A DNA stretch of 64,000 nucleotides from Lineus longissimus (lineage: Eukaryota > Nemertea > Pilidiophora > Heteronemertea > Lineidae): assembly GCF_910592395.1 (NCBI RefSeq), contig NC_088310.1, positions 15,571,501-15,635,500 of the forward strand, given 5' to 3'. The translations under genes and the position numbers were made by a program. Shown piece after piece: positions 9,801 to 20,037 of this stretch. The notes under the pieces were generated by a model, which was given only the letters and a program-made list of their open reading frames with translations, searched no databases and was not told where the DNA came from. Position 1 is the first letter of the stretch; each line of letters starts with the position of its first letter.

Positions 9801-10778
9801 TGCTAGAGAAAGCAAAAGGGAATCCTTCTGGACAGTTGTTTCATGCACAGGAGGGTGAAGTTTGAGTCAAATAAATGCTTGTATGAATTTGTGCTCGCAG
9901 GAGGAGAAAAAAGTACCTTACACAATACATAGCGCAATGTACATCGTTTTGATGGGCTGTGACAGGTTAGAGTAGATTTCCATTTATCCGTATATTTCAG
10001 ACTGCCCGTCATCAACACCATACCCACATAGCCTCAAGAATAAACTGGATTGTCTGAATCAAAACCATTTTGTGAAAACACAATTATAAGGTGATAAAAG
10101 CACCGAAGAATTTACTTACGACTTCGTCGGCTTCAACTCGTTTCTACAACCGAGGTGAACTGCAGTTGCGTTGGAACCCCACTGAAATTGATGATGTAGT
10201 CAACAAAAAGGGAATCACCTCATTCTCGGCCTCGATCTCGGGATGAATCTTTACTTCTCTAATATTGGAACCAATACCAAGAACGTGGGCTTCAAAATTA
10301 CACTAGTATCAAATTTCTCATTAAATAACAGTGACATTAAATCGGAACAATCATAATAAAACAAAAATGTGGTTTCTAAACATTTTAATGTTTGACCACA
10401 AAAGACGAGGCATTTTGAAGTTCTTCATGCTTTTTTTCGTTTTTTTTGCCACGAACGCGAAATCAAAGCTCCTATAAAAATTATTTCTCGCCATGGAGGG
10501 AAAACCATTTCTGGGACCGTATCATAGTGACACCTATAGCGTATTATGCTCATCACTCTTCAGCGTGGTGAGCACGTGTAATTTCGATTGACCAATGATG
10601 ATTATGCTAGTATCCAGCGTCATACTGCAACTGTTGGTCACGTGACGACGCGCCGCCGTTGTCACGAGGTGACGCAACGCATCCAGGCACTTGCGTCGCA
10701 ACTTCCAGAGTGAAGACACACAATTTGTTAAAATATTCTCATATTTCTCCGATTTCTGAAGATAAGTATTTCTATAAT
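9801..10778. other. No gene recognised; 5' flank of the SGNH gene
   Basis: Mostly AT-rich. The part 10620-10720 is more GC-rich and has GTCACGTGACGACGCG and a matching TGTCACGAGGTGACG word, so it could hold the promoter or 5' end of the Ngaro-like element, but no terminal repeat is obvious. Confidence 0.35.
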
Positions 10779-11434
10779 ATGGCTGTTAACATTCTATGTC
10801 TCGGACACAGTTTTGTTCGCCGTTTAGGCGATTTTCAATGCCATCACGGCATGACTAATCTGGGTTTAAATCCCTCATTTGTTAAGGTAATGTTGGACGG
10901 CATCGGTGGCTTGCATGTACATGATATGTACGACGCCTTTCACCAGAGGTTCAAAATTTTATGATGTTTCGTCGGAACGTAAGGGCCGTCACCCTCCAGA
11001 TTGGCGGGAATGACCTGGCCTCAGGTGTGCAGCCTATTTCTTTGGCGGATCACATAGTAAATTATGTGGACCATCTGCATCTGGATTTAGGGGTTCCTCA
11101 AATTTTTGTCTCGCAACTTCTACCTCGCTTCTCTACGGACGGTACAGGCAAACTGCAGGGTAGGAAGAATCAGCCCGATGAGACAAGGATGCTGGAGTCC
11201 GTGTATCACACTAATATGCAGCAGATAAACGACTATTTAGAGATCCGGCTCAATAGGCCTTACTCTCATTTTTGCAAGCTACATCGGGTGAAGTCTGCCC
11301 CTAGTTATTTGTATTCAGATGGTACCCACCTCAGTGACGGAATGGTTGATCGCCAATACATTCCAGAAAGAGATGGCATGAAACGCTACCTTAGAGAGAT
11401 TAGGGGCATTACTTTAAAATCTGTTCATGTCTAG
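10779..11434 (+). CDS. SGNH-hydrolase-like protein in two overlapping frames
   Basis: The SGNH/GDSL fold usually acts as an esterase; in YR retroelements its role is not established. ATG 10779 starts MAVNILCLGHSFVRRL (block I, Ser in GHS), then a Gly block (DGIGGLHV). The first frame ends at 10964 in TTTTATGATG; the next opens at 10961 with RNVRAVTLQIGGNDL (block III, Asn) and ends at 11434 after SDGTHLSDG (block V, Asp and His) and YLREIRG. All four SGNH signature residues are present. The break is either a 1-base indel in TTTT or a stop-start overlap. About 218 residues in total, normal for the family. Confidence 0.7.
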
Positions 11435-11440
11435 ACCGAT

Positions 11441-12958
11441 TGGCGCTTGCTTGTTGTATTTTTGAGCCAACACATAGATTGGTTTCATTCATATTTATTG
11501 CATATCATTATTTTCTGCATATGCCTTGCTCTCGATGCTTGTGGTATTTTTGTTGCCAACACATAGATTGGTTTCATTTATAGTTTACAATTATAAGCCT
11601 TGCTCTCGATGCTTGTCGTATGTTTGTTAGCCAACACATAGATTGGTTTCATGGTATTTACACAATATACGCCTTGCTCTCGATGCTTGTGCTATGTTTG
11701 TTAGCCAACACATAGATTGGTTTCATTCATATTTATTGTATATCATTATTTTCTGCATATGCCTTGCTCTCGATGCTTGTGGTATGTTTGTTGCCAACAC
11801 ATAGATTGGTTTCATTTATATTTATTCAAATATACGCCTTGCTCTCGATGCTTGTGGTATGTTTGTTAGCCAACACATAGATTGGGTTCATGGTATTTAC
11901 ACAATATACGCCTTGCTCTCGATGCTTGTGCTATGTTTGTTAGCCAACACATAGATTGGGTTCATGGTATTTACACAATATACGCCTTGCTCTCGATGCT
12001 TGTGGTATGTTTGTTGCCAACACATATTTGGTTTCATTCATTTTCATACAATATACGCCTTGCTCTCAATGGTTGTGGTATGTTTGTTACTTTAGCCAAC
12101 ACATAGATTGGTTTCATTTATATTTGTACAAATATACGCCTTGCTCTCGATGCTTGTGGTATGTTTGTTAGCCAACACATAGATTGGTTTCATTTATATT
12201 TATACAATTTACGCCTTTCTCTCGATGCTTGTGGTATGTTTGTTGCCAACACATATTTGGTTTCATTTATATTTATACAATATACGCCTTGCTCTCGATG
12301 CTTGTGGTATGTTTGTTAGCCAACACATAGATTGGTTTCATTTATATTTGTACAAATATATGCCTTGCTCTCGATTCTTGTGGTATGTTTGTCAGCCAAC
12401 ACATAGATTGGTTTCATTTATATTTATACAATATACGCCTTGCTCTCGATGCTTGTGGTATGTTTGTTGCCAACACATATTTGGTTTCATTCATATTCAT
12501 ACAATATACGCCTTGCTCTCGATGGTTGTGGTATGTTTGTTACTTTAGCCAACACATAGATTGGTTTCATTTGTATTTGTACAAATATACGCCTTGCTCT
12601 CGATGCTTGTGGTATGTTTGTTAGCCAACACATAGATTGGTTTCATTTATATTTATACAAATATACGCCTTTCTCTCGATGCTTGTGGTATGTTTGTTAG
12701 CCAACACATGGATTGGTTTCATTTATATTTATACAATAATACGCCTTTCTCTCGATGCTTGTGGTATGTTTGTTAGCCAACACATAGATTGGTTTCATTT
12801 ATTTTACATATATACGCCTTGCTCACGATGCTTGTGGTATGGTTGTTAGCCAACACATAGATTGGTTTCATTTATTATTAAAATACAAATATATGCCTTG
12901 CTCTCAATGCTTGTGGTATGTTTGGTTGGTAGCCAACACATAGATTGGTTCATTATAT
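11441..12958 (+). repeat. Minisatellite, about 20 units of about 75 bp, with higher-order structure
   Basis: Each unit has GCCAACACATAGATTGGTTTC, an AT-rich centre ending ATACGCCTTGCTCTCGATG, and CTTGTGGTATGTTTG. Variants recur in order: a unit lacking AGA (ACACATATTTGGTTTC) followed by a unit with GTTACTTTAGCC at about 12013 and again at about 12468, and a TATCATTATTTTCTGCATATG variant at about 11490 and 11735. These indicate block duplications of several units. Long frames through it are an artefact of the period being divisible by three. Confidence 0.9.
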
Positions 12959-13080
12959 AGCCTAATTATTCATTAGTACTTTTTACTCACTACTGCAGGC
13001 GTATTGCCTGGAGAGTTCTTTCTCCTCACTGGAGTATGGATTTTATGCTAATAGTGAACAAACATTTCTTCCAGGATACC

Positions 13081-14084
13081 ATGCCTAAGAAACGAACTGC
13101 AGGCTCCTATATTGGCCCAAGCCGGCTCGGGCTGCAAAACGGATGACCACCCAACAGGAGCAGATTCCGGATAGAATTGAGTGACCCAGACCGAAGAAAC
13201 GTTGGGAAACTTCAACGCCAGCATCTGCCGGTGCCCCAGCGTACAAGCCGTCGTCCATCACCAAAGACGAGGTGATGAGCTTGATTTCTGTCTTGTGGGA
13301 CTCTGGGGGGGGGGGGGGGGTAATCCCCGCTTCGTCACCTCAAGGCCGGCAAGGGTTCGATGCTGCTATATCTTTAGGTACTACATGTAGTAATGTTTTG
13401 TCGGGGACGGTTGATAGCGAAAAAGATGTTATGTCCCCTCCTTCGGTATTTACCAGTAGGGGCGTCCTGCTCCGTCTCCACGTCGAGCAAGAGGTTATTA
13501 ACAAAATTGTAACCGATCAGTATGTTGATCTGGATAAATTACTCCCCAAACCTTCTGTGTCAAAGTTGGAGGGACAGGTATTAAACCTTGTTGATGGTGT
13601 CCTTAAGTCCGTCCCTGCCCCCAAATCTAGGGTGATCAGGAGTATCGATGAATGGCTGTCTGCCTTCAACGTATTCATCTCTTACTATTGTGCCAATAAA
13701 CCTGCTGAAATTTCACATCTCTTAAAGTATACTGAAACCGTTAAAAAGTTAGCTGCTGAACAAGAGGACTGGCACTTTTACGATCAATGTTTCAGATGGA
13801 ACAGGAAGGTAATTAAAGATGACTATTCCTGGCAACATATCGATTGGGAGCTCGATAATGAGGACAAAACCAGGGGTATCCCATTCCAATCCAAACAAGT
13901 AGGGCAGAATCTTTTTCGTTTCTCAAACCCAAAGTCTACCGGTAACCAATTCCAAAAACTCAGTTGCCCCAAAGGCTCCTGCTACAGCTTCCATAAAGGG
14001 GAGAAATGCTCCCTCCCATGCAAATGGGACCACTCATGCTTTATCTGCAAACAAGGAAAGCATGCAGCCAGTTCCTGCAGTTGA
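13081..14084 (+). pseudogene. gag of the Ngaro-like element
   Basis: Structural nucleocapsid-type protein. A start ATGCCTAAGAAACG at 13081 fits gag N-termini but its frame stops at 13144. The main frame is open from 13185: KPSSITKDEVMSLISVLWDSGG, a 16-base G run (13305-13320), then HVEQEVINKIVTDQYVDL, SIDEWLSAFNVFISYYC, EQEDWHFYDQCFRWNRK and a Cys/His cluster at the C-terminus (CYSFHKGEKCSLPCKWDHSC, FICKQGKHAASSC) that looks like a nucleic-acid-binding knuckle. The conserved LKYTETVKKLA block is typical of YR-element gag. The frame offset before 13185 marks it as broken. Confidence 0.75.
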
Positions 14085-14299
14085 AAATCCCAAGTAAACA
14101 GTTCTCAGGGTGCCCAGTCTCAGGACAAAGCTGCCGACACTGGCAACACCCATTCTTATATAAAGTCTACCGTCCATGCCATCACTAAACCATCGAAATG
14201 GGCCAGTAACTCCTATCAGCGTAACGCATTTAAATAGACTACTACAGGACTATCCTGTCCAAGAACGACTCTTTTTGACCCAAGGTTTCACTAACGGGT

Positions 14300-15752
14300 T
14301 TGCTATTGGCTCCCAATTCAAAATCTTTTGAGTTTCCTGAGGTAGTAGAGTGCAAAATTGCGAAAGAATTATCCAAAAACAGAATTGCGGGTCCTTTTCA
14401 ATCCCTGCCCTTTCCTTACTTTCAATCATTGCCAATTGGTGTCGTTCCCAAGAAAAAGCCGGGGGAGTATCGCATGATACACAATCTATCATATCTAAAA
14501 GGGTCTTCACTAAATGACGGCATTCCTCAAGACAAAAAATCCGTGAGCTATGCCACAATTGACGCAGCTATAGCATGTATTAAGAGGGTTGGCAAAGGCT
14601 GCTTTCTAGCTAAAACGGACATTGAGTCAGCGTTTAGAATTGTACCAATTAGACCAGAGGATCATCATTTATTAGGCTTTTCATTCAATGACAAATATTA
14701 CTTTGACCGCTGTTTACCGATGGGTGCGGCCTCCTCCTGTAATCTATTCAAACGTTTTAGCACCAGTCTAGAATGGATAGCCAAGACAAAACTTGGCATT
14801 GAAGAAATAGTTCATATTTTGGACAATTTTATGTTTGTAACAAGATCAGAAAAGATCGGCCTAGCCAGCCTTGATGCATTCAAACGCCTGTGCAAGATAC
14901 TAGGTGTCCCTTTAGCAGACGATAAGACTTTTGACCCGGCCACCATAATGGCTTTTTTCGGCATTGAACTCGACACGGTTTTAATGGAGGCTCGGTTACC
15001 ACAAGAAAAGCTCGAAAAAGCTCGGTTTTTGTTGGCTTGCCTACTATCTAAGGAAACTGCTGCCCTTGAGGAATTACAGGAAATCATTGGCTTTTTGAAC
15101 TTTACATGCTGCGTGGTTGTTCCCGGCCGTACATTTCTGCGGCGGTTGATTGATCTTACTGTCGGGTTGCTACACCCTAAGCACCATCGTAATCTAACAA
15201 GACAAGTTATGGAAGACTTGAGGGTTTGGCAGACTTTTTTGCAACATTACAATGGTAGATCCTTCTTTTTTAGTGATATCCTTCATTCCTCTAAGTCACT
15301 CAATTTAACTACTGACTCTAGTAAGATCGGTTTCGGTCTGGTGTTTGGTTCGCATTGGGCCTATGGGCCCTGATAAATGCTACAAAGATAAGAATATAAC
15401 AACATTGGAGTTTTATCCAATAGTTTTGTCAGTGCTTTTGTGGCATGCTCACTTTGCTAATGCCACGGTAGTTTTCCACACAGATAACATGGCACTGGTA
15501 TCAGTAATTAATAATCAAACATGTAAAGACCCTCAGCTTCTACATCTGTTAAGAAAACTTGTGCTTGTATGTCTCCAAGCTAACATTATTTTTCGGGCCG
15601 AACATATTCCTGGCGTCTTAAATGTACAGAGTGACCATCTTTCTCGTCTTCAGATGGAAGAATTTCGGAATGCTTCCGGAAATTGCAACATGGATATTGC
15701 TCAAACGCCGATTCCGCCAGACCTTCACCATTCACGCTTGTTTCTAAAATGA
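14300..15752 (+). pseudogene. Reverse transcriptase-RNase H of the Ngaro-like element
   Basis: Copies element RNA into DNA. RT fingers: GVVPKKKPGEYRMIHNLSYLKG; motif A TDIESAF (Asp); motif B LPMGAASSCNLF; motif C reads HILDNFMF, where the second catalytic Asp of the LDD motif is Asn (AAT at 14825-14827), expected to kill activity. RNase H: TTDSSKIGFG, then after a frame change at about 15370 TTLEFYPIVLS (Glu) and FHTDNMALV (Asp), and the tail HIPGVLNVQSDHLSR. The frame change needs one indel. The RNase H end overlaps the recombinase frame by 70 bases, as is common in these elements. Confidence 0.85.
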
Positions 15753-16554
15753 CAGAGATGGTGGCGGCAAATTTATCGAAGACCTCAACTCAGTCTTATC
15801 AGAAAGCATGGTCACTATTTGTAACATTTCTCAACATTTTTGATAACGAGCGCCTGGTGACTCCTTCCGCATTGATGCTATTCATGGCTTTCCTTCGACG
15901 TCAGGGCTTCCAGTCCTCAACTATTTCTACTTATATTTATGAGGTCAGGTATATGGCCAAATTACAGGGTTTTCAGGACCCTGGGAACGATTTTCTTGTA
16001 AGGTTATCATTGCGGGCTTATCAAAGCTCTCCAGTACACTTGATTCACGACTGCCTATCACAGTTTCTATTCTACAAAAGTTAATATCAACGATGGATGC
16101 GATTACTGTCGCCCAGTATGATCGTATAATGTTCAAGACCATGCTCTCCCTTGCGTTTTTTGCATTTCTACGCGTAGGCGAATTCACTGTAGGATCAAAT
16201 TCGGATCCTCCCATTCTCACATTACAAAGTATCCAGCTTGATAACGCACATCTGGAGCATGGTCTTTCTGTTCTCTTTACTCGTTATAAACATAGTAAGG
16301 GCTCACGCCCCTCTTTTAAAGGTACCCAGACAGGCGAATCGTTCCTTGTGCCCGGTAGGCTTTATGGCTCAACACACTGTACTGCGCTATTTGTAAAATC
16401 AGACGGCAAGCCTGTTCGAAAAGAAACGTTTCGGTCATTTCTCAAAACTTTGCTACAAGAAAATTCACTGGACCCAAACTTTTATAAATCACATAGCCTG
16501 CGCATCGGCAGCGCTAGCCTGGCAGCCTCCATGGGCTACTCAGATGAACAGATT
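15683..16554 (+). pseudogene. Tyrosine recombinase of the Ngaro-like element, 5' part
   Basis: Integrates the circular DNA. SAM-like N-terminal domain: SQ(S)YQKAWSLFVTFL, LRRQGFQSSTISTYIYEVRYMAKLQG. Catalytic domain: first Arg in FFAFLRVGEFT, and H-x-x-R in HSLRIGSASLAA. The frame shifts near 16020-16040 (one indel). The gene is cut at 16554 after YSDEQI by the DIRS element; the missing end (ILGRWKSDAFRKYIR with the W and nucleophile Tyr) resumes at 23922, and a duplicated copy is at 25631. Confidence 0.85.
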
Positions 16555-16757
16555 TTCCATTTTCTGTGGAAATGTCATTTTATTAGATCATACCTACCCA
16601 GGTCAGACTTTTGCATGTGTACTCCATTCGGACACACCCGAGGAAGAAATGATCTATTTATAATAGAAATCTCTTAGCTAGTTCGCTTAGCTACACCTAG
16701 GCGGCGCCCCTATACAGCCTCTGCCTCGTGAGAGCCGCCATTCACTAGTACTTATTA
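16555..16757 (+). repeat. Left inverted terminal repeat of DIRS element 2
   Basis: Matches, in inverted orientation, 22200-22357 plus 23898-23921: GGTCAGACTTTTGCATGTG, CACCCGAGGAAGAAAT, ACACCTAGGCGGCGCCCC and GTGAGAGCCGCCATTCAC. The first 30 bases are unique to this end (TTCCATTTTCTGTGGAAATG). Confidence 0.85.
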
Positions 16758-16804
16758 CTCATGCGCACCGAGTAAGTCCCGTTGCTGTGGGGACAGGCAG
16801 GGCG

Positions 16805-16905
16805 GGTAGTCTGACCTGGGTAGGTATGAACTAATAAAATGACATTTCCACAGGAAATGGAAATTTTATGTCGTTCATACTCTACCCAGGTCAGACTTTT
16901 GCATC
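16805..16905. repeat. Internal complementary region of DIRS element 2
   Basis: Contains the junction text AATGACATTTCCACAGGAAA then TGGAAATTTTATGTCGTTC, which is the complement of the left terminus joined to the complement of the right terminus. In DIRS elements this segment templates end completion of the circular intermediate. Confidence 0.75.
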
Positions 16906-17166
16906 GAACATCAACAACCAAAGGAAGGAGGGTAAACGGTGACTTACCATGTAGTGAAGTGAACTGTCTCCAAGTTGCGCAGCAGAACCCAATGGGTGAG
17001 ACCAGGGGACCCAGAGAAAGAATGCTTGGGGGAGACCTGGGCTAGAGGTCAACAGGCCCTTTGACAACAAAGGGAAGCATACCAGGGAAAACCCATCCTC
17101 TCCTAGATGGGGACAAAGCCACCTCAACACGGTATAAGCTCAGCACATATCGTCAAGAGACACAAT

Positions 17167-17195
17167 GTGGAAAAATTTTTTTTTTTTTTTTTTTA
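17167..17195. repeat. Poly-T tract
   Basis: T18-20 homopolymer downstream (minus-strand sense) of the recombinase gene, so A-rich on the coding strand. Confidence 0.6.
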
Positions 17196-17418
17196 CAAGA
17201 AGGAGAGCACGCCCCAGAATAACCTGGAGCGGCCTCACTGATTAACTCTCAAAAGTCCTAGGCGGCTGAACCCTAGGACAGCTGGACGGGGCGAACGCAC
17301 AGGTCCGAAGACCCGGCGACAGTCTATAGAACAACCCCCCCCCCACCGCCTAAAAAGGAGGAAGGACAAGACAGCCAGCAGGAGAGAAAATCGACAAGTG
17401 GTCTGGGCAGGGAAACAC

Positions 17419-18480
17419 CTAGACCACGTGCTGAGCGGCGGCAATTGGACCAAGAGACAGCATACCGTCTGTTAACCTGGAACAATCGCGCATATAATAC
17501 TGGAAGAATGTAGAGTGAGAACTCCACGTAGCCGCATCTAAAACCTCGTTCAGTGCCACTCCCTTATACTTGGCCCATGAAGTAGGAATGGCCCGAATCT
17601 CGTGGGCCGTAATGGCGCCTAGGCGACGAAGCTCTGGAGAAACGAGTGTCATAGAATAGGCCATCCGGATGGTGGCCACCAACCATCTGACGACCGTGGC
17701 TGCAGCTATCTCCCTAGCAAACCCCTCTCTATAAGACAAAAAGAGGCGCTTCCTGCCTAGGCGAACATCAGGCTCCTTAGTCTTATTAGAATAGAACTTC
17801 AATGCCCTAACAGGACAGAGAGTTCTGTCTGGGAGGTCTCTAGAGACCGTAGCGGATAAAGAGGGGATAAAAACCCGGGCGCCTGGAGGTGTGCGGCGCC
17901 TGGTTTTTAGCCAGAAAGCCTGGGACAAATTCTAGGACCGCGCCCCTCTCAGTGAAAGCCAATTTATCAAAGGCTAAAGCATGGAGCTCAGACCGCCGCT
18001 GTGCCGTGGCTAAAGCCACCAGGAAAACGGTCTTAAAGGTCAGATGTTTAAAATCTGCCTGATGCATGGGTTCAAATGGAAATTTTCATGAGAGCCCTTA
18101 AGACCACCGAGAGGTCCCACTTGGGGGAAAGCTGAATGGAGCGAGGACGCTCCAAAGACATGTTGCGAAGCAACGATGAAACAGCATCATCCCAAGACGG
18201 TTGCCACGATTCAGTCAGCTTTAAGGTGACCGAAACGGCGGAGCGATAACCTTTCACTCCCTGAACCGAAAACTTCCTGACCGAGAATAGAAAATTCAAG
18301 AAGTCGAGGAAGTGGGGAAGAGAGGGAGTGACCGGAGAAACTCCGTGCTCCCGACACCAGTCTCGAAAGACAGCCCACTTGCTATCGTATGAATCAAGGG
18401 TAGACTGTCTCTGAGGTTGGGCGACTTTACGGATAACGTCTTCCGAAAAGCCTCTCTCTCGGAGGAAATACCCGACAGCC
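17419..18480 (-). pseudogene. Tyrosine recombinase of DIRS element 2
   Basis: Three minus-strand frames together cover the protein: core-binding domain (PQRQSTLDSYDSKWAVFRDWC, FSVQGVKGYRSAVSVTLKL), then TVFLVALATAQRRSELHAL (first catalytic Arg), then the C-terminal part with ITAHEIRAIPTSW (H-x-x-R) and WSSHSTFFQYYMRD (W and Tyr). Frameshifts near 18068 and 17930 separate them. All catalytic residues remain. Close relative of the gene at 56554. Confidence 0.85.
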
Positions 18481-19990
18481 TCCAGGCGTGAAACCTGTAA
18501 AAAGAAGGGTCTTGATAATAGACCCGGCCGATCGGGTGATAACGCAGACGGTCCCACGCCGGCAGGCGGCGGGGGTGATCCGTCAGCAGCTCCAGCAGAA
18601 CCGAGAACCAGGCCTGGTTCGGCCAGCACGGAGCTATCAGACAAAGTCTGACCCGTGAACTGGCCACCTTGTTGAGTACCGGTAGCAACAGAGGGGTAGG
18701 TGGGTATGCATAAGCATTGAGGCCGTCCCAGGACCTGGAAAGGGCGTCGGCCAAGATATTTCTCTTGCCGGGGATGTGACGGGGGAGGAGCTGGATATCC
18801 AAGCGGCGACAAAGCTGCAGGAGCTCCCAAGTGAGACGGCACAATGTGTCGGGTCTCGTCCCCCCCCCTGTCTCCGAATATAAGCGACCACCGTCGAATT
18901 GTCGGAGAAAAGAGAAACCCTGTGACCCCTCAGATGAGACATGAAGGCCCTCACAGCCAGGATGACAGCCTGCATCTCGAGGATATTGATCGAGAGCCGC
19001 GCATCCTCCTCTGACCACGTGCCCTTGGTGGTCAGGTCCCCTTCGTTCAAATGGGCGCCCCAACCATAAAGGGAGGCGTCCGTGAACAGGGACATCTGGG
19101 GCGACGGAGGGCTGAGCTGCACTCCGCGGAGGAGCTCCGTCTCCGAACCCCAGAAACTCCACACCTCCCCCAGGAGAGACCCCGGGATAAATATCCGCTG
19201 GTCAAGGGAGTCCGTGAATGGACGCCAACTCGACAGCAGGAGGAGCTGGAGTGGGCGCATATACAGGCGGCCGAAAGGAACCTGGTCCGCTGCCAAATTG
19301 AGCAGCCCCAGCAGCGACAGAAACTGTTGGGCTGTGGCGCTGTCCTGACGGCGAAAAATCCCGACCAAGGACCGAATCTTGCAAATTCGGTCCGGAGGGG
19401 GGGACATCAGGCCCTCTCATGTGCGAAATCGCACCCCCACGAAGACATAATCCTGAGCTGCGTCCAGCTCGGATTTGTCCCAATTTAACAACCACCCCGC
19501 CTGTCTGGTTGTGACGAGCAGAAACTTTGCCTGCTTTCCCAGACGGCGATGAGCCTGGTGCCGTAGCAGCCAGTCGTCGAGATAGCAATGGAGCTTTAAG
19601 CCCATGGCGTGAAAAGGCGCGGCAAACGCCTTGACGACTGTTGTGAAAATCAGCGGAGCAGAAGCCAGGCCGAAAGGAAGGGCCTGAAATTGATAAACCT
19701 TTCCTTCGAAGAAAAAACTCTGGATGGACCGGGACGTGTAAGTACGCGTCCTGAAGGTCCAGAGAGATAGCCCAATCGTTGGGCTGCACCGCGACCGCTA
19801 CTGACCTGGTTGTCTCCAACTTGAAGCTGGGGACCCGATTCAAGGTGGACAGGTCGATGACCAGTCTCCACTTCCCCGACTTCTTGGGGACCAAGAAGAC
19901 GTGGCTGTAAAAGCCCGGGGAGGAATGGTTGTCCACCAGCCTCACTGCCTACTTCTTCAGAAGAGACAGGACCTCCGATCGAAGGCCAAG
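18296..19990 (-). pseudogene. Reverse transcriptase-RNase H of DIRS element 2
   Basis: RT: GFYSHVFLVPKKSGKWRLVI (fingers), SLDLQDAYLHVP (motif A), and HCYLDDWLL (motif C). RNase H: SLFTDASLYGWGAHL, INILEMQAVILAVRA, SLFSDNSTVVAYIRRQGG, then after a frame change at a C9 run (18861-18869) HIPGKRNILADALSR. The sequence then jumps directly to SWDGLNAYAYPP, missing about 60 residues present in the 57-kb relative. At least four frameshifts, so a pseudogene. Confidence 0.85.
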
Positions 19991-20037
19991 CGCCCTGACG
20001 GGGTCTACTGGCGGGGACACCGGGGTGGGAGTCGACG

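Noticed and set aside
11882-12849. Overlapping open frames of 70-107 codons with repeated residues
   Set aside because: Translation of the 75-bp minisatellite, whose period keeps frame. No start context and several variants break the frames.
11441-12958. CRISPR-like array
   Set aside because: The whole unit is repeated with no unique spacers, and the genome is animal.
13305-13320. Poly-G run as a G-quadruplex control site
   Set aside because: A single G16 run in a broken gag gene is more simply a slippage product; similar runs occur in unrelated repeats at 41331 and 32870.
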